A stretch of 64,000 nucleotides of DNA from Bradyrhizobium canariense (GTDB taxonomy: Bacteria > Pseudomonadota > Alphaproteobacteria > Rhizobiales > Xanthobacteraceae). The DNA lies in contig NZ_JAFCKJ010000015.1 of the NCBI RefSeq assembly GCF_018130465.1, positions 62,001 to 126,000 of the forward strand. Reading direction: 5' to 3'. The notes beneath the pieces were generated by a model, which was not told where the DNA came from, searched no databases, and saw only the letters and a program-made list of their open reading frames with translations. Numbering within the stretch: position 1 is the first letter of the stretch; the number at the start of each line of letters is the position of its first letter. Positions 16,754-25,447 of the stretch are shown in pieces. The translations under genes were made by a program, and so were the position numbers.

Positions 16754-17185
16754 TCAGCCCTTGCGGACCGAATCGGCCGGCGCGGTCTTGCCTCCGCGCA
16801 AGGTCGCATCGACGTGCTCCCAAGCCTCCCGTAACTCCGTGAGCCCGGCGATGATGCGCCCAAAACTCTCGCGGGCGTGCGGGCGACCGTAAGCCTTGAG
16901 GCATGCCAGGATCATCGCGTTGTAGGTCTGGAACAGCCGCTCGGCCACGGCGCCGCCCTTGGTGAAATCGAGATTGTGGCTCAGCCCGCGCAGGATCGCG
17001 GCCGCCTTCATCAGATATTCGTGCCCCTCCTCGAAGCGCCGCGCTTCCTGCGCGGCCAGCGATTTCTGGAGGAAGGTGATCGTGCCGCCGAGCAGCATCG
17101 AAATCGCCTTGAGCGGCGGCACGCTGGTTGCCGCCCCCCGGTAAGCCTGGTTGGCCATGTACGCCGTCGGATTATGCATCATCAA
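16754..17185 (-). CDS. fliS: Flagellin export chaperone FliS
   Basis: 143 residues, all-helical. NPTAYMANQAYRGAATSVPP matches the N-terminal FliS motif, and the core LLGGTITFLQKSLAAQEARR and AAILRGLSHNLDFTKGG match the family. It keeps flagellin unfolded before export. Its start overlaps the fliD stop by four bases, the normal fliD-fliS coupling. Confidence 0.93.
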   Translation of the reverse strand: MMMHNPTAYMANQAYRGAATSVPPLKAISMLLGGTITFLQKSLAAQEARRFEEGHEYLMKAAAILRGLSHNLDFTKGGAVAERLFQTYNAMILACLKAYGRPHARESFGRIIAGLTELREAWEHVDATLRGGKTAPADSVRKG

Positions 17186-18867
17186 TTACTCGAGCTGGAA
17201 TTGAGCAGGGCCTTGAGATAATCGAGCGTGCTGTTGGCGCTCTCGATCGCCGACTGGTATTTCGCGTATTGCGTCTCAAGCCGCGACTGCAGCGTCGACG
17301 CCGCACTGTTGATGTCGTCGACCTTCTGCTGGAGCTCGTCGTCGCGCGTCGTCAGGCTGGTGATCTGCGTTTGCAGCGCGCCGGACGACGACGAGTAGTT
17401 CTTCGCGATCTGATAGAGCTGCGTCGCAATGCCCAAGGTCGACGTCACAGTGATCGACTGCGAGGTCGAGCCGCTATAGGTGAAGGCCATGCCGGCATAG
17501 ATCGAACCAGAGGCGCCGATGATCGTGGTGCCGCTGACGGTGAAGAGCGATGAATCGCCGCCGATCGAGGCCGAGCTGAGATTGCCGGAGGAATCGACCG
17601 TCAGGTCCAGAGTGAAGGACTGCGGCGAGGTTCCGGTATTGACGACGCTGAGCTGGCTCGACGAAGTCGTCGTCTGAGCCGACAACAGGGTGGTCACACC
17701 GCTCAGATTGGTGCTCAGGATATCCGACAGCGTAGAGGTATCGAGCTCGAGCTCGTTGTTCTCGTTGAAGGACAATCCAAGGTCGGCCATCGTCAGACCG
17801 CCCACGGTGCTGTTGAGCCCGCCCTGGAGCTGATCCATGATCTCGCGCACGGTTCCGTCGCCGAACAGCACCGCACTCGAGGACGCGGTACCGTCCGTGT
17901 CGGTCGCCTGCTGGGCAATGACTTCGTCGCGAAACGCGTTGTAGTTGGTGACGAACGTCTCCAGCGCCGATTCGATCTGGCTGGTGTCAGTCTCGATACT
18001 GATGTTCAGCGTCGCCCCGTCCGGCGTCTCCTGGAGCAGGCTGAAGGTGACCCCATTCAAAACGTCCGTGATGTCGTTGGTGCTGCGAGTCATCGTGATG
18101 CCGTCGAGCGTGAATTCGGCAGCCTGCGCCTCCTGGAGCACGTCGGCGAAGCTCCCCGAACTGTCGGTCACGCCGAGCTTGTTCAGAATGTCGTCGCCAG
18201 ACGTGCTCGAATAGGTGATGTCGGCGGCATCCTCCATACCCGTCAACACCATCTCGTACGAACCGCTGGAGACCTGTACGATCGACGCCTGGACGTTGGT
18301 TGTCGAGGTCTGGGCATTGACGGCATCGACGATATCCTGGAGCGACATCGTGCTGGTGACACTGATATCGGCCGTACTGCCCCCCTCTAGGCCGATTGAA
18401 AACGTGCCGGCGTAGCCGAGTTCGTCGGTTTGGCTCGACTGCGACGTACCGACCACCTTCTGCGCGGTGGCGAGCTGGCTTATCGTCAGCGTGTGGTCGC
18501 CGATCGCAGCCCCGCTCTTGATGGTCATGGAAAGCGCCGACGATGCGCTCACGTCGCCGGTAGAACTGATGCTGGCCGAGCGCGTCGCAAAAGCGCTGGT
18601 GGACAGCGAGTTGACCACCGCGGTCGAAAGCGACGCCAGCCCCGAATACAGCGTCTTCAGATCGCTCTGGAGCGTCTGATAGGCCGAGATCTTGGCTTCA
18701 TTGTTCGTAATCGTGGTCGAGATCGTGTCCGCCTGCGCGGTCTTCGCGTCGACGGCGGATTGGATCAGCGCCGTCCAGTCGATGCTGCTCGAATTGGTGG
18801 TTCCGCTCGTCGTGACCGATACGCCCGACGAACTTGTGCTGCTGGTGCTCGAACTGACGCTGGTCAC
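17182..18867 (-). CDS. fliD: Flagellar filament cap protein FliD (HAP2)
   Basis: 561 residues with a Ser/Thr-rich sequence. SSIDWTALIQSAVDAKTAQA in the N-terminal coiled coil, ITMTRSTNDITDVLNGVTFS in the middle (the FliD family signature) and a C-terminal coiled coil (RDDELQQKVDDINSAASTLQ) identify it. It caps the filament tip and folds flagellin. Order fliC-fliD-fliS is canonical. Confidence 0.94.
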   Translation of the reverse strand: MTSVSSSTSSTSSSGVSVTTSGTTNSSSIDWTALIQSAVDAKTAQADTISTTITNNEAKISAYQTLQSDLKTLYSGLASLSTAVVNSLSTSAFATRSASISSTGDVSASSALSMTIKSGAAIGDHTLTISQLATAQKVVGTSQSSQTDELGYAGTFSIGLEGGSTADISVTSTMSLQDIVDAVNAQTSTTNVQASIVQVSSGSYEMVLTGMEDAADITYSSTSGDDILNKLGVTDSSGSFADVLQEAQAAEFTLDGITMTRSTNDITDVLNGVTFSLLQETPDGATLNISIETDTSQIESALETFVTNYNAFRDEVIAQQATDTDGTASSSAVLFGDGTVREIMDQLQGGLNSTVGGLTMADLGLSFNENNELELDTSTLSDILSTNLSGVTTLLSAQTTTSSSQLSVVNTGTSPQSFTLDLTVDSSGNLSSASIGGDSSLFTVSGTTIIGASGSIYAGMAFTYSGSTSQSITVTSTLGIATQLYQIAKNYSSSSGALQTQITSLTTRDDELQQKVDDINSAASTLQSRLETQYAKYQSAIESANSTLDYLKALLNSSSSN

Positions 18868-18895
18868 TTTGCTTGGCCGCCTCTGGCAGAGAGGG

Positions 18896-18920
18896 CCGGG
18901 CCGGCATCATGCCGGCCCGG
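18896..18920 (-). terminator. Perfect hairpin after fliC
   Basis: CCGGGCCGGCAT and ATGCCGGCCCGG are perfect 12-base inverted arms around one base, 11 bases past the fliC stop. There is no T-tract. It could terminate or stabilise the abundant flagellin mRNA while letting some transcription reach fliD. Confidence 0.65.
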
Positions 18921-18931
18921 TCAGTTGATCA

Positions 18932-19756
18932 TCAGCCCAGGAGCTTGAGGAGGTACTGCGGCATCTGATTGGCGGCGGCCAGCGCCGACACGGCGGCCTG
19001 GGTCTTCACCTCGGCCGAAGACAGCTTGGACTGCTCGGCCGCGATATCCACGTCCTTGATCGCGGAGTTTGCCGACTGGAGATTCTGCGTCTGGGTCGAG
19101 ATCGAATCCGACGAGAAGTTGAACCGCGATTCCTGGGCACCGATCGAGGCGCGTGCAGCCGAGACTGTGTCGATCGCGGTATCGAGGGCGTCGAGCGCCG
19201 AAGTCGCGCCGGACTGGGTGCTGACGTCCAGCGAGGTGACGGCGAGCGACGACGCCGTCAGGCTGGTCAGCGTGATGGTGATGGTGTCGGAGCCGTCCGA
19301 GCCGACCAGCACGGACACGCCGGACGAAAATACGCTGGTGCCGTCGAGCAGACTCTGGCTGGAATAGCGAGTGCCGGTCGCGATCGAGTCGATTTCGTCG
19401 TTGAGCTGCGAGAATTCCGATTGGATATAGGCGCGGCTGGAGTCGGTCGTGGTGCCCGAGGCCGATTCGGAAGCCAGCGACTTCATGCGCGCGAGAATGT
19501 CGGAGATGTTCGAGGCTCCGCCGTCGGCCGTCTGCAGGATCGCGTTGGCCTGCGAGGCGTTGGTCGCGGCCTGCTGCAGCGTGGTGACGTCCGAGGAGAT
19601 GCGCGTGGAGATCGCAAGGCCCGCCGCGTCGTCGGATGCCGAGGTGATGCGCGAACCGCTCGACAGCTTCGAGAGCGAGCTGCTCTCCTGAGCGGAGTTG
19701 ATGTTGAGATAGCGGACCGCGGCGTTGGCGGCGGTATTGGTGTTGATTGCGGGCAT
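18932..19756 (-). CDS. fliC: Flagellin
   Basis: Filament subunit of 274 residues, short because the outer variable domains are reduced. The N-terminal D0/D1 motif AVRYLNINSAQESSSLSKLS then ITSASDDAAGLAI and the C-terminal NSAIKDVDIAAEQSKLSSAE then NQMPQYLLKLLG are the classical flagellin ends. AGGAG lies six bases before the ATG. It is first of the leftward fliC-fliD-fliS run. Confidence 0.95.
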   Translation of the reverse strand: MPAINTNTAANAAVRYLNINSAQESSSLSKLSSGSRITSASDDAAGLAISTRISSDVTTLQQAATNASQANAILQTADGGASNISDILARMKSLASESASGTTTDSSRAYIQSEFSQLNDEIDSIATGTRYSSQSLLDGTSVFSSGVSVLVGSDGSDTITITLTSLTASSLAVTSLDVSTQSGATSALDALDTAIDTVSAARASIGAQESRFNFSSDSISTQTQNLQSANSAIKDVDIAAEQSKLSSAEVKTQAAVSALAAANQMPQYLLKLLG

Positions 19757-19896
19757 TGAAGGCTCCTGTGCTGATGGGCATGGCGTGCCGCATCGTTGAA
19801 GACGATTGACGACGCGGACCGCAGCCCCGTCCGTTCGCTCAAACGGCAGAGCGCAAGGAGATCAGGCGCGAAATTTTCACAGGGCCAATTTTATGG

Positions 19897-20589
19897 TTAG
19901 CAGTCGGTAAACGCGGTGCGGATGTCGCGTTCGTGCTTGCGCAGGAGCTGGCGAAGCTGCTGGCGGCCGCGCTTGAGCAGCGACTCCACGGCGGCCACCG
20001 TCGTGTCCATCACCTGGGCGATCTCGCCGTTGCTCATACTCTCATGGTACGACAGGATCACCGCGATGCGCTGCTGCTCGGGCAGGCGCTGCATCGCGAC
20101 CTCCAACATGCCGTTCAGCTCGTTGCGCTCGAGGATCTCGACGGCGCCGGGCTGGGCGTCGGCGACTTCGGGCACCGTCTCGACATTCTCGTTGCGCGGC
20201 TTGCGGCGCAGATCAATGCAGCGGTTCGAGATGACACGGTAGAGCCAGGTCGAGAACTTGGCGCGGCCGTGCTGCCAGCGACCGCGATGGCTCCAGATCT
20301 TGAGCATGGTGTCCTGCACCACGTCCTCGGCGTCCGCCGTGTTGCCGACGATGCGCAGCGCGATCGCGTAGGCACGGTCGATGTGGCGCACAACCAGCGC
20401 GCGGAACGCGACCTCGTCGCCGGCCGCGAGCCTGTCGAGGAGTTCGCTGTCCTCGTCGTAGACGACGTCGGCGGTGACAGGCGCGCTGTCCGGCGCGAGC
20501 GGCACAGACGGCATCACCGGCACGATCGCATCGACCGGCGTCGTGATCTCCGCCTCAGCGGGAGCCCAGACATCAGCAGCGTAACTCAT
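19897..20589 (-). CDS. ECF-type RNA polymerase sigma factor
   Basis: 230 residues from ATG 20589, which has GGAG eight bases upstream. Region 2 is visible in AFRALVVRHIDRAYAIALRI then GNTADAEDVVQDTMLKIW; region 4 in LPEQQRIAVILSYHESMSNG then EIAQVMDTTVAAVESLLKRG. An N-terminal extension of about 40 residues is Pro/Ala/Val-rich. It sits upstream of fliC on the same strand with a 140-bp gap and is divergent from the HAD-like gene. No adjacent anti-sigma factor is evident. Confidence 0.92.
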   Translation of the reverse strand: MSYAADVWAPAEAEITTPVDAIVPVMPSVPLAPDSAPVTADVVYDEDSELLDRLAAGDEVAFRALVVRHIDRAYAIALRIVGNTADAEDVVQDTMLKIWSHRGRWQHGRAKFSTWLYRVISNRCIDLRRKPRNENVETVPEVADAQPGAVEILERNELNGMLEVAMQRLPEQQRIAVILSYHESMSNGEIAQVMDTTVAAVESLLKRGRQQLRQLLRKHERDIRTAFTDC

Positions 20590-20717
20590 CCCGCAATCTC
20601 CAACCCGCAATGCCGGCAGCGCACATGCCACACGGCTTCCAGGCGTTGAACGCGGCGCCAAAACAATCCAGGCGGCGATTTTTTGTTATTTTTCAAGATC
20701 TTAGTCGGTATCTTTTG

Positions 20718-20941
20718 CCGAGTGTCGGGCAATAATTGCCGACTGCTCGCGTTTCTCGCGCATCACATCTGCGATCATCGCATCGTCTCGCGCCATGGCG
20801 GATCATCCATCCTGAACAGATGCACTCGGGGAAAACGCTGACATTACGCGACACTAGGTGATCGAACACGACACGCGCTCTGCGCGTGAAGAAGAGATTG
20901 TTTCCGAGTGTGAATGAACGCGAGACGACTTCTGCACTCGG
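20718..20941. repeat. Four copies of a CCGAGTG-type operator-like repeat
   Basis: CCGAGTG occurs at 20718-20724 and 20904-20910, and its complement CACTCGG at 20823-20829 and 20935-20941. The flanks are also conserved: read in one direction the copies are TTGCCGAGTGT, TTTCCGAGTGT, TTGCCGAGTGC and, with one extra C, TTCCCCGAGTGC. Alternating orientation in a regulatory gap suggests a regulator-binding array; the binder is unknown. Confidence 0.55.
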
Positions 20942-21005
20942 CAATTTTTTCCGAATCACCTTTTTCGAACCTAGCGTTTTTTTTGAATCTGTCAGTCGCG
21001 ACGAA

Positions 21006-21037
21006 CGCGATTTTGAATCGCGCGTGAACTTTTTTTT
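21006..21037 (+). terminator. Terminator-like hairpin in the leader of the 21103 gene
   Basis: CGCGATT-TTG-AATCGCG forms a 7-bp stem and is followed seven bases later by eight T residues. It lies 65 bases before the next start codon on the + strand, with no upstream + strand gene to terminate, so it could act as an attenuator of a leader transcript. Confidence 0.4.
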
Positions 21038-21102
21038 GCATTTGTGGCGCCTGACTCCGCGCCTGCGCACGTTAATCGTCCTGGTGGACGGGGAATTGCC
21101 GC

Positions 21103-23517
21103 ATGAAGATCGCAACGGCCGGCGCGGAGCGCCGCGGCCAAATTGTTTCTGCTTGGTCGTTCGATGTTTTCGATACGTTTCTGCTTCGCGCCTGCACGAC
21201 GCCGGATGGCGTATTTGAAAGGAGTTACGAGCTTTCCGACATTTCACGAACTTGTCCGAATGTTTCCACGAGTTTCGTTCAGCATCGAATCCAGGCCGAA
21301 GCGCGTGCGCGCCGGACCGCGAAGGCGAAGCGCGGCGGATGCGAGGTACACATCTCCGAGATCTATTCCTGTTTTCCGTTCAGGCTGTTCGGCCTCACCC
21401 GCCGTCACCTGAACGATCTGGTCGAATCGGAGTTCGCCGCCGAGATCGAGCTCTGCCGCGCCAATCCCGACATGATCAGGCAATATCTGGACATGAAGCG
21501 GGCCGGCCACCGCGTCGGGTTCATCTCCGACACCTATTGGGATTCCGACCAGCTGGCGCGGCTGCTCCGGGCCTGCCATCCCGGACTGACGTGGGACTTC
21601 CTCTACGCGTCCTGCGATCATGGCACCAGCAAGAGCGAAACCCTGTTCGCCACATATCTCTCCGAGCAGGGCATCGACGCCACCGCCTCCTTTCACGTCG
21701 GCGACAACGACAAGGCCGACATCAAGGGGGCGAAGCGCCACGGCATTCGGCCCCGCTATTATCCGCAGGCGACCGCGCAATTGGCCTCGAAGTTTCAGCG
21801 AGAGACCACCCTGTTTGAACTGCTCTGCCATGGCGCGCCGTCGCGGCTCGATCGTGGCGCGCGCACCTTGCGGCGCATGGTCGCCGCGCGTAGCGCCGAG
21901 AAATCTCCGGCGTTCCACCTCGGGCTGACGGTGCTGGGCCCGGTGATGGCGGCCTTCGACGCCTTCGTGACGCGGCGCTGCGAGGCGGTTTCCGGTCCCG
22001 GCCGAAAGGTCACGCTCGGCTTCCTCGGCCGCGACGGCTTTCTGCCGCACCGGATCTGGCGGGACCTGCACGGCATGAGTTCGGCCTATCTCGAGATCAA
22101 CCGCCGTGTCAGCCTGATCGCATCGGCCGACACCATGCGGCCGCTGGTCGATCTCCTCAGCAAGGTCTTCAAGATCGATGCACCGACCTTCCGCGACATG
22201 GTGAAGATCATGCCGCCGAAGGCCGCGGCGTTCTTTGCCGATTTCCCCGGCGGTATCGCCTCCGGCGAAGCGCTCGCCAAGGCGCTCCCCGGACTGATGG
22301 ATCCCGCCGAAATCGCCGAACTCGCCGCAGGCTTGCGCGCCCGTCTGCTCGCCTATCTCCGCCTGGCAATCCCCGGCTTCGACGAATGCACCGATCTCGT
22401 CCTTGCCGATCTCGGCTATTCCGGCAGCGTGCAGAAGGCGCTGCGCCGCATCTTCGACCTGGAAGGCATCAAGATCCGCCTCCACGGCGCCTATCTGATG
22501 TCGCTCGACGACGCCTTCGACGACCTCGCCGAAGACGACAGTGCCGCCGGATTCATCTCTGACCTGGTGGTCACGCCGCACGTCAAACGCATGCTGATCC
22601 GCAACATCGCGCTGCTGGAGCAGGCCTGCTGCTCCGCAGATGGCTCCGTGCGAGATTACGACGGCGGCGCGGTGCTGCGCGAGATCAATCCGCGTCCGGC
22701 GGAGCAGCTGGCGCTCGCAGCGGAGATTCAGGCCGGCGCGCTGGCCTTCGCGGCAAGCGCGAACGACGTTGCGCTCGACTATGGCCTCTATCCCTATGCT
22801 GCGTCCGACGTCGCCGCGCGCTGGTGCGCAGCGACATTGGCGCGGCTTCTGCTGCTGCCCGACGACGACGAACTCGCGCTGCTCGGCACATTGAAGCATG
22901 ACGTCAATCTCGGCACCCACGCGCTCGCGCCCATGCTCGACGCAAACTTCGTCCGCGACCAGATGGCAGCCCGCGGCCTCTCTGCCGCCTGCGCCTCGGC
23001 GGCACCACCGATGTGGCTCGCCGGCAGCTTTGCCGAGCTGTCGCCGTCCTACGGTTACCTCTATGTGCTGTTCGGCGCCAACCGTCTGCCCGCCGACGTC
23101 TTTGAGGAGAGACCCTGTGGCCCGGTTCAGGTCGGATTGTTCGGTGCCGGCGGCGATGCGACGCTGGAGACCGCGACCGTCCACCGCACCGGTCTCGGCG
23201 AGTTGCGCCTGCGTATCCCCCTGTCGCGCACCATGGCGATCACCATGATCGCGTTGCCGCTGGCAAAATTCGCGCCCCAAGGGCTTCTTCACGGCGTCAC
23301 CGTGCAGCAGGGCGACGACGTGCGCGACGCCGCGGAGAGCCAGGACGTTGTCAGGATCGCGGCCGAAAGCCTGATCTACGCGGGCGTGCACCGGGACGGT
23401 GACCATTATCGCGCCGAGACCGTGGACGGCTGCCTGCTGATCCCCGTCGCCCCGATGACGGAAGATATCGCGGTCTATTCCGTGGCAATCACACCGCTCG
23501 GCGCCAGCCCGAAATAA
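21103..23517 (+). CDS. Large HAD-superfamily protein (COG5610-like), 804 aa
   Basis: Residues 15-225 form a HAD domain: DVFDT (D21, D24), ISDTYW (S142, D143), GTSKSE (K177) and HVGDNDKADIKGA (D201, D206), so all four catalytic motifs are present. The following region contains LGPVMAAFDAFV and FLGRDGFLPHRIW, the pattern I associate with COG5610-type predicted hydrolases found with glycosyltransferases. The last 300 residues are unassigned. No signal peptide. It leads a three-gene rightward run next to the flagellin locus; a role in surface-glycan or flagellin modification is inferred from context. Confidence 0.75.
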   Translation: MKIATAGAERRGQIVSAWSFDVFDTFLLRACTTPDGVFERSYELSDISRTCPNVSTSFVQHRIQAEARARRTAKAKRGGCEVHISEIYSCFPFRLFGLTRRHLNDLVESEFAAEIELCRANPDMIRQYLDMKRAGHRVGFISDTYWDSDQLARLLRACHPGLTWDFLYASCDHGTSKSETLFATYLSEQGIDATASFHVGDNDKADIKGAKRHGIRPRYYPQATAQLASKFQRETTLFELLCHGAPSRLDRGARTLRRMVAARSAEKSPAFHLGLTVLGPVMAAFDAFVTRRCEAVSGPGRKVTLGFLGRDGFLPHRIWRDLHGMSSAYLEINRRVSLIASADTMRPLVDLLSKVFKIDAPTFRDMVKIMPPKAAAFFADFPGGIASGEALAKALPGLMDPAEIAELAAGLRARLLAYLRLAIPGFDECTDLVLADLGYSGSVQKALRRIFDLEGIKIRLHGAYLMSLDDAFDDLAEDDSAAGFISDLVVTPHVKRMLIRNIALLEQACCSADGSVRDYDGGAVLREINPRPAEQLALAAEIQAGALAFAASANDVALDYGLYPYAASDVAARWCAATLARLLLLPDDDELALLGTLKHDVNLGTHALAPMLDANFVRDQMAARGLSAACASAAPPMWLAGSFAELSPSYGYLYVLFGANRLPADVFEERPCGPVQVGLFGAGGDATLETATVHRTGLGELRLRIPLSRTMAITMIALPLAKFAPQGLLHGVTVQQGDDVRDAAESQDVVRIAAESLIYAGVHRDGDHYRAETVDGCLLIPVAPMTEDIAVYSVAITPLGASPK

Positions 23518-23577
23518 TGCGCCTGATCACGCCACCCGGAACGTTGAAGTCCAAGGGCTCGGACTGGGGGTACGGAA

Positions 23578-24897
23578 TTGACGGACGGGACGCACGAAGA
23601 CCTTGATCTGCTGCTGCAATCCAGCGGCGTCAAGCTTGGCCGGGCCCAGCGCGATCGGCTGGACTGGCTGGTCAGCCAGTACGGCACGCCGACGTTCGGC
23701 GATCTGCCGGAGAGCCGGCGAAATGGCGTCATCATCCTCAAGGAACCGCCGAGCGGCGCGGCGGCCGAACTGTTTTACCGCTCGCTCACGCCCGGCTGCG
23801 CTCTCGTCATCCCCAGAAGCGAGAATCCCGGCTTCGATTTCCTCAAATCCAAGTTGACGGAATTCGGCACCGTCGGCCCCTGCGGCGCCGACGGCCCGCA
23901 CGAGATGTGGTGGGGCGGCATCGGCTGGTCGAAATTCCTCGCCGCGGCCGACGCGTCCACCGTCCGCCCGCGGATCGTCTCCTGCTATCCGCGCGGCGAC
24001 GACGCAACGGCGGCCTTTGCCTTGCGGCGCTCGCTCGAGCGGTTTGACGTCGCCTGCCATATCGAGGCGATCGAGACCGAGTTCAGCGACCGCCTCCTCT
24101 GCTTCGAGAAGGCGGAGTTCATGACGCGCATGTGGAACAAATATCGTGAACCGCTGCTGTTCGTCGAAGCCGGCGCGACCTTGCGCGAAGCGCCGCTGCT
24201 GCCGTCCTCCCTCGGCTGCGACGTCGCGCTGCACAAGTGGAACCGCTGGGAGATGTCGGCGCGCACGCTCTATTTCGGCCGCTCCAAGCGCGCTGAAATG
24301 ATGCTTCGCGCATGGCAGCAGCTCGCGGCGTCCTACCCCGCCATCTGGGAGGGCTATCTGCTCGACCAGGCCTGGAGCTTGACCTCGTCGCAGGTGCCGC
24401 TCGACACCGTGTGGCTGCCGCGATCCTATCACGCGCTGAAAGGCGATCTCGGCGCGTCGCGCGCCACGATTCTACACGACCGGCAGACGACGACCTTGGA
24501 ACTCGGTCCCGATCCCGGCTTTGCAAGCATCGTACGCTCCGCTCGCCGTGCGGGCCGCACCGGCGCCCGCGATGCCTTCATGGTCATGACCGCAAAGCCC
24601 GAGACCGCCAACGGCGTCGCCGTGATCCTGCGCGACATCTCGGCCAGCGACGCGGGCGCGGTGGCCGCGACGGTCGAGGCCGTGACTGGCGCCTATGCCG
24701 CCGATAGCGGCGGATACGGCCGGCTCGAGCTGTCGCTCTGCGCCTGGCAGGACGACATCGGCGCCGCGCGCGACGCCGCCGCTCTCGCGCACTATCGCAT
24801 CCTGGAGGTCGCGCCGGGACAGTGCATCGGCAACGATTTCTTTGCCGCCCACGCTTCCGACGCGGCGGTCATGACCGCACGACACCTCTTTCCCTGA
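23578..24897 (+). CDS. Glycosyltransferase-like protein of unknown specificity, 439 aa
   Basis: The middle part looks like a GT-A fold: RPRIVSCYPRGDDATAAFAL begins a beta/alpha unit, YREPLLFVEAGATLREAP sits where a DxD strand would be, and EGYLLDQAW plus LDTVWLPRSYHA match the late acceptor-site pattern of nucleotide-sugar transferases. No canonical DxD is seen. The N- and C-terminal thirds are unrecognised. TTG at 23578 is the only reasonable start, with a G-rich stretch upstream. It follows the HAD-like gene by 60 bp. Confidence 0.55.
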   Translation: MTDGTHEDLDLLLQSSGVKLGRAQRDRLDWLVSQYGTPTFGDLPESRRNGVIILKEPPSGAAAELFYRSLTPGCALVIPRSENPGFDFLKSKLTEFGTVGPCGADGPHEMWWGGIGWSKFLAAADASTVRPRIVSCYPRGDDATAAFALRRSLERFDVACHIEAIETEFSDRLLCFEKAEFMTRMWNKYREPLLFVEAGATLREAPLLPSSLGCDVALHKWNRWEMSARTLYFGRSKRAEMMLRAWQQLAASYPAIWEGYLLDQAWSLTSSQVPLDTVWLPRSYHALKGDLGASRATILHDRQTTTLELGPDPGFASIVRSARRAGRTGARDAFMVMTAKPETANGVAVILRDISASDAGAVAATVEAVTGAYAADSGGYGRLELSLCAWQDDIGAARDAAALAHYRILEVAPGQCIGNDFFAAHASDAAVMTARHLFP

Positions 24898-24909
24898 CGG
24901 ACATTACCA

Positions 24910-25446
24910 ATGCTCAAGACCATCATCCTGCTCACCGACACCGTGCAACAGCAGCGGCCGCTGGCCAATCTGCTCCGCGAGCACAATCACGACCTCGCCT
25001 TCTGCTCGGCGCTGCGTCCCCAGGACCTCGCCGCGATCGAACCGGACGTGCTGAGCGAAGCGCGGCTGGTGTCCTTTGCAGCCGACGTCGCCGTCTCCGA
25101 AAGATTCCTGCTCCAGCTCGGCTACGGTGCCTACAAGTTTTACGCAGCGCCGGTGCAATATCCCGGCTTGATGCCGGCACCCGACGAAAGCGACGAAGAT
25201 CCGCGCTGCTACTCCGTGATCGCGCAATCGATGACGATCTGGCCAGATTTCAAGAAAGTGGTCGGCCTCGAAACCGTGACGGTCCCTGATGGTACCGTTC
25301 CTGCCGAGCGCGAGCGGCTGGTATTCTCGCACCTTGCCCATCTGTTCTGGCGGATGTCGGGCATGATCGCCGGTGAGGCGACGGATCTCCCCGGGATCAT
25401 CGAGTCCAGCGAGAGCCAGCGTCCGACGCTCGCGATGATGAACTGA
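24910..25446 (+). CDS. Degenerate formyltransferase-like protein, 178 aa
   Basis: A short protein resembling the catalytic half of methionyl-tRNA/sugar formyltransferases. The segment LGYGAYKFYAAPVQYPGLMP corresponds to the family's AYNFHPGPPEYPG, but the catalytic Asn and His are Lys and Tyr. Formyl transfer is therefore doubtful and it may be a binding or scaffold protein. It begins 12 bp after the glycosyltransferase-like gene, in the same operon, and converges on the CoA-transferase gene with a one-base gap. Confidence 0.55.
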   Translation: MLKTIILLTDTVQQQRPLANLLREHNHDLAFCSALRPQDLAAIEPDVLSEARLVSFAADVAVSERFLLQLGYGAYKFYAAPVQYPGLMPAPDESDEDPRCYSVIAQSMTIWPDFKKVVGLETVTVPDGTVPAERERLVFSHLAHLFWRMSGMIAGEATDLPGIIESSESQRPTLAMMN

Positions 25447-25447
25447 G

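Larger units (their letters stand above)
20590..21102. other. 513-bp AT-richer divergent region between ECF sigma gene and HAD-like gene
   Basis: No gene supported. It contains four copies of a CCGAGTG-type repeat, an imperfect palindrome at 20724-20743, a perfect 7-bp hairpin CACGCGC-TCT-GCGCGTG at 20872-20888, several runs of six or more T, and a terminator-like hairpin at 21006-21037. It is noticeably less GC-rich than its surroundings. Confidence 0.75.
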
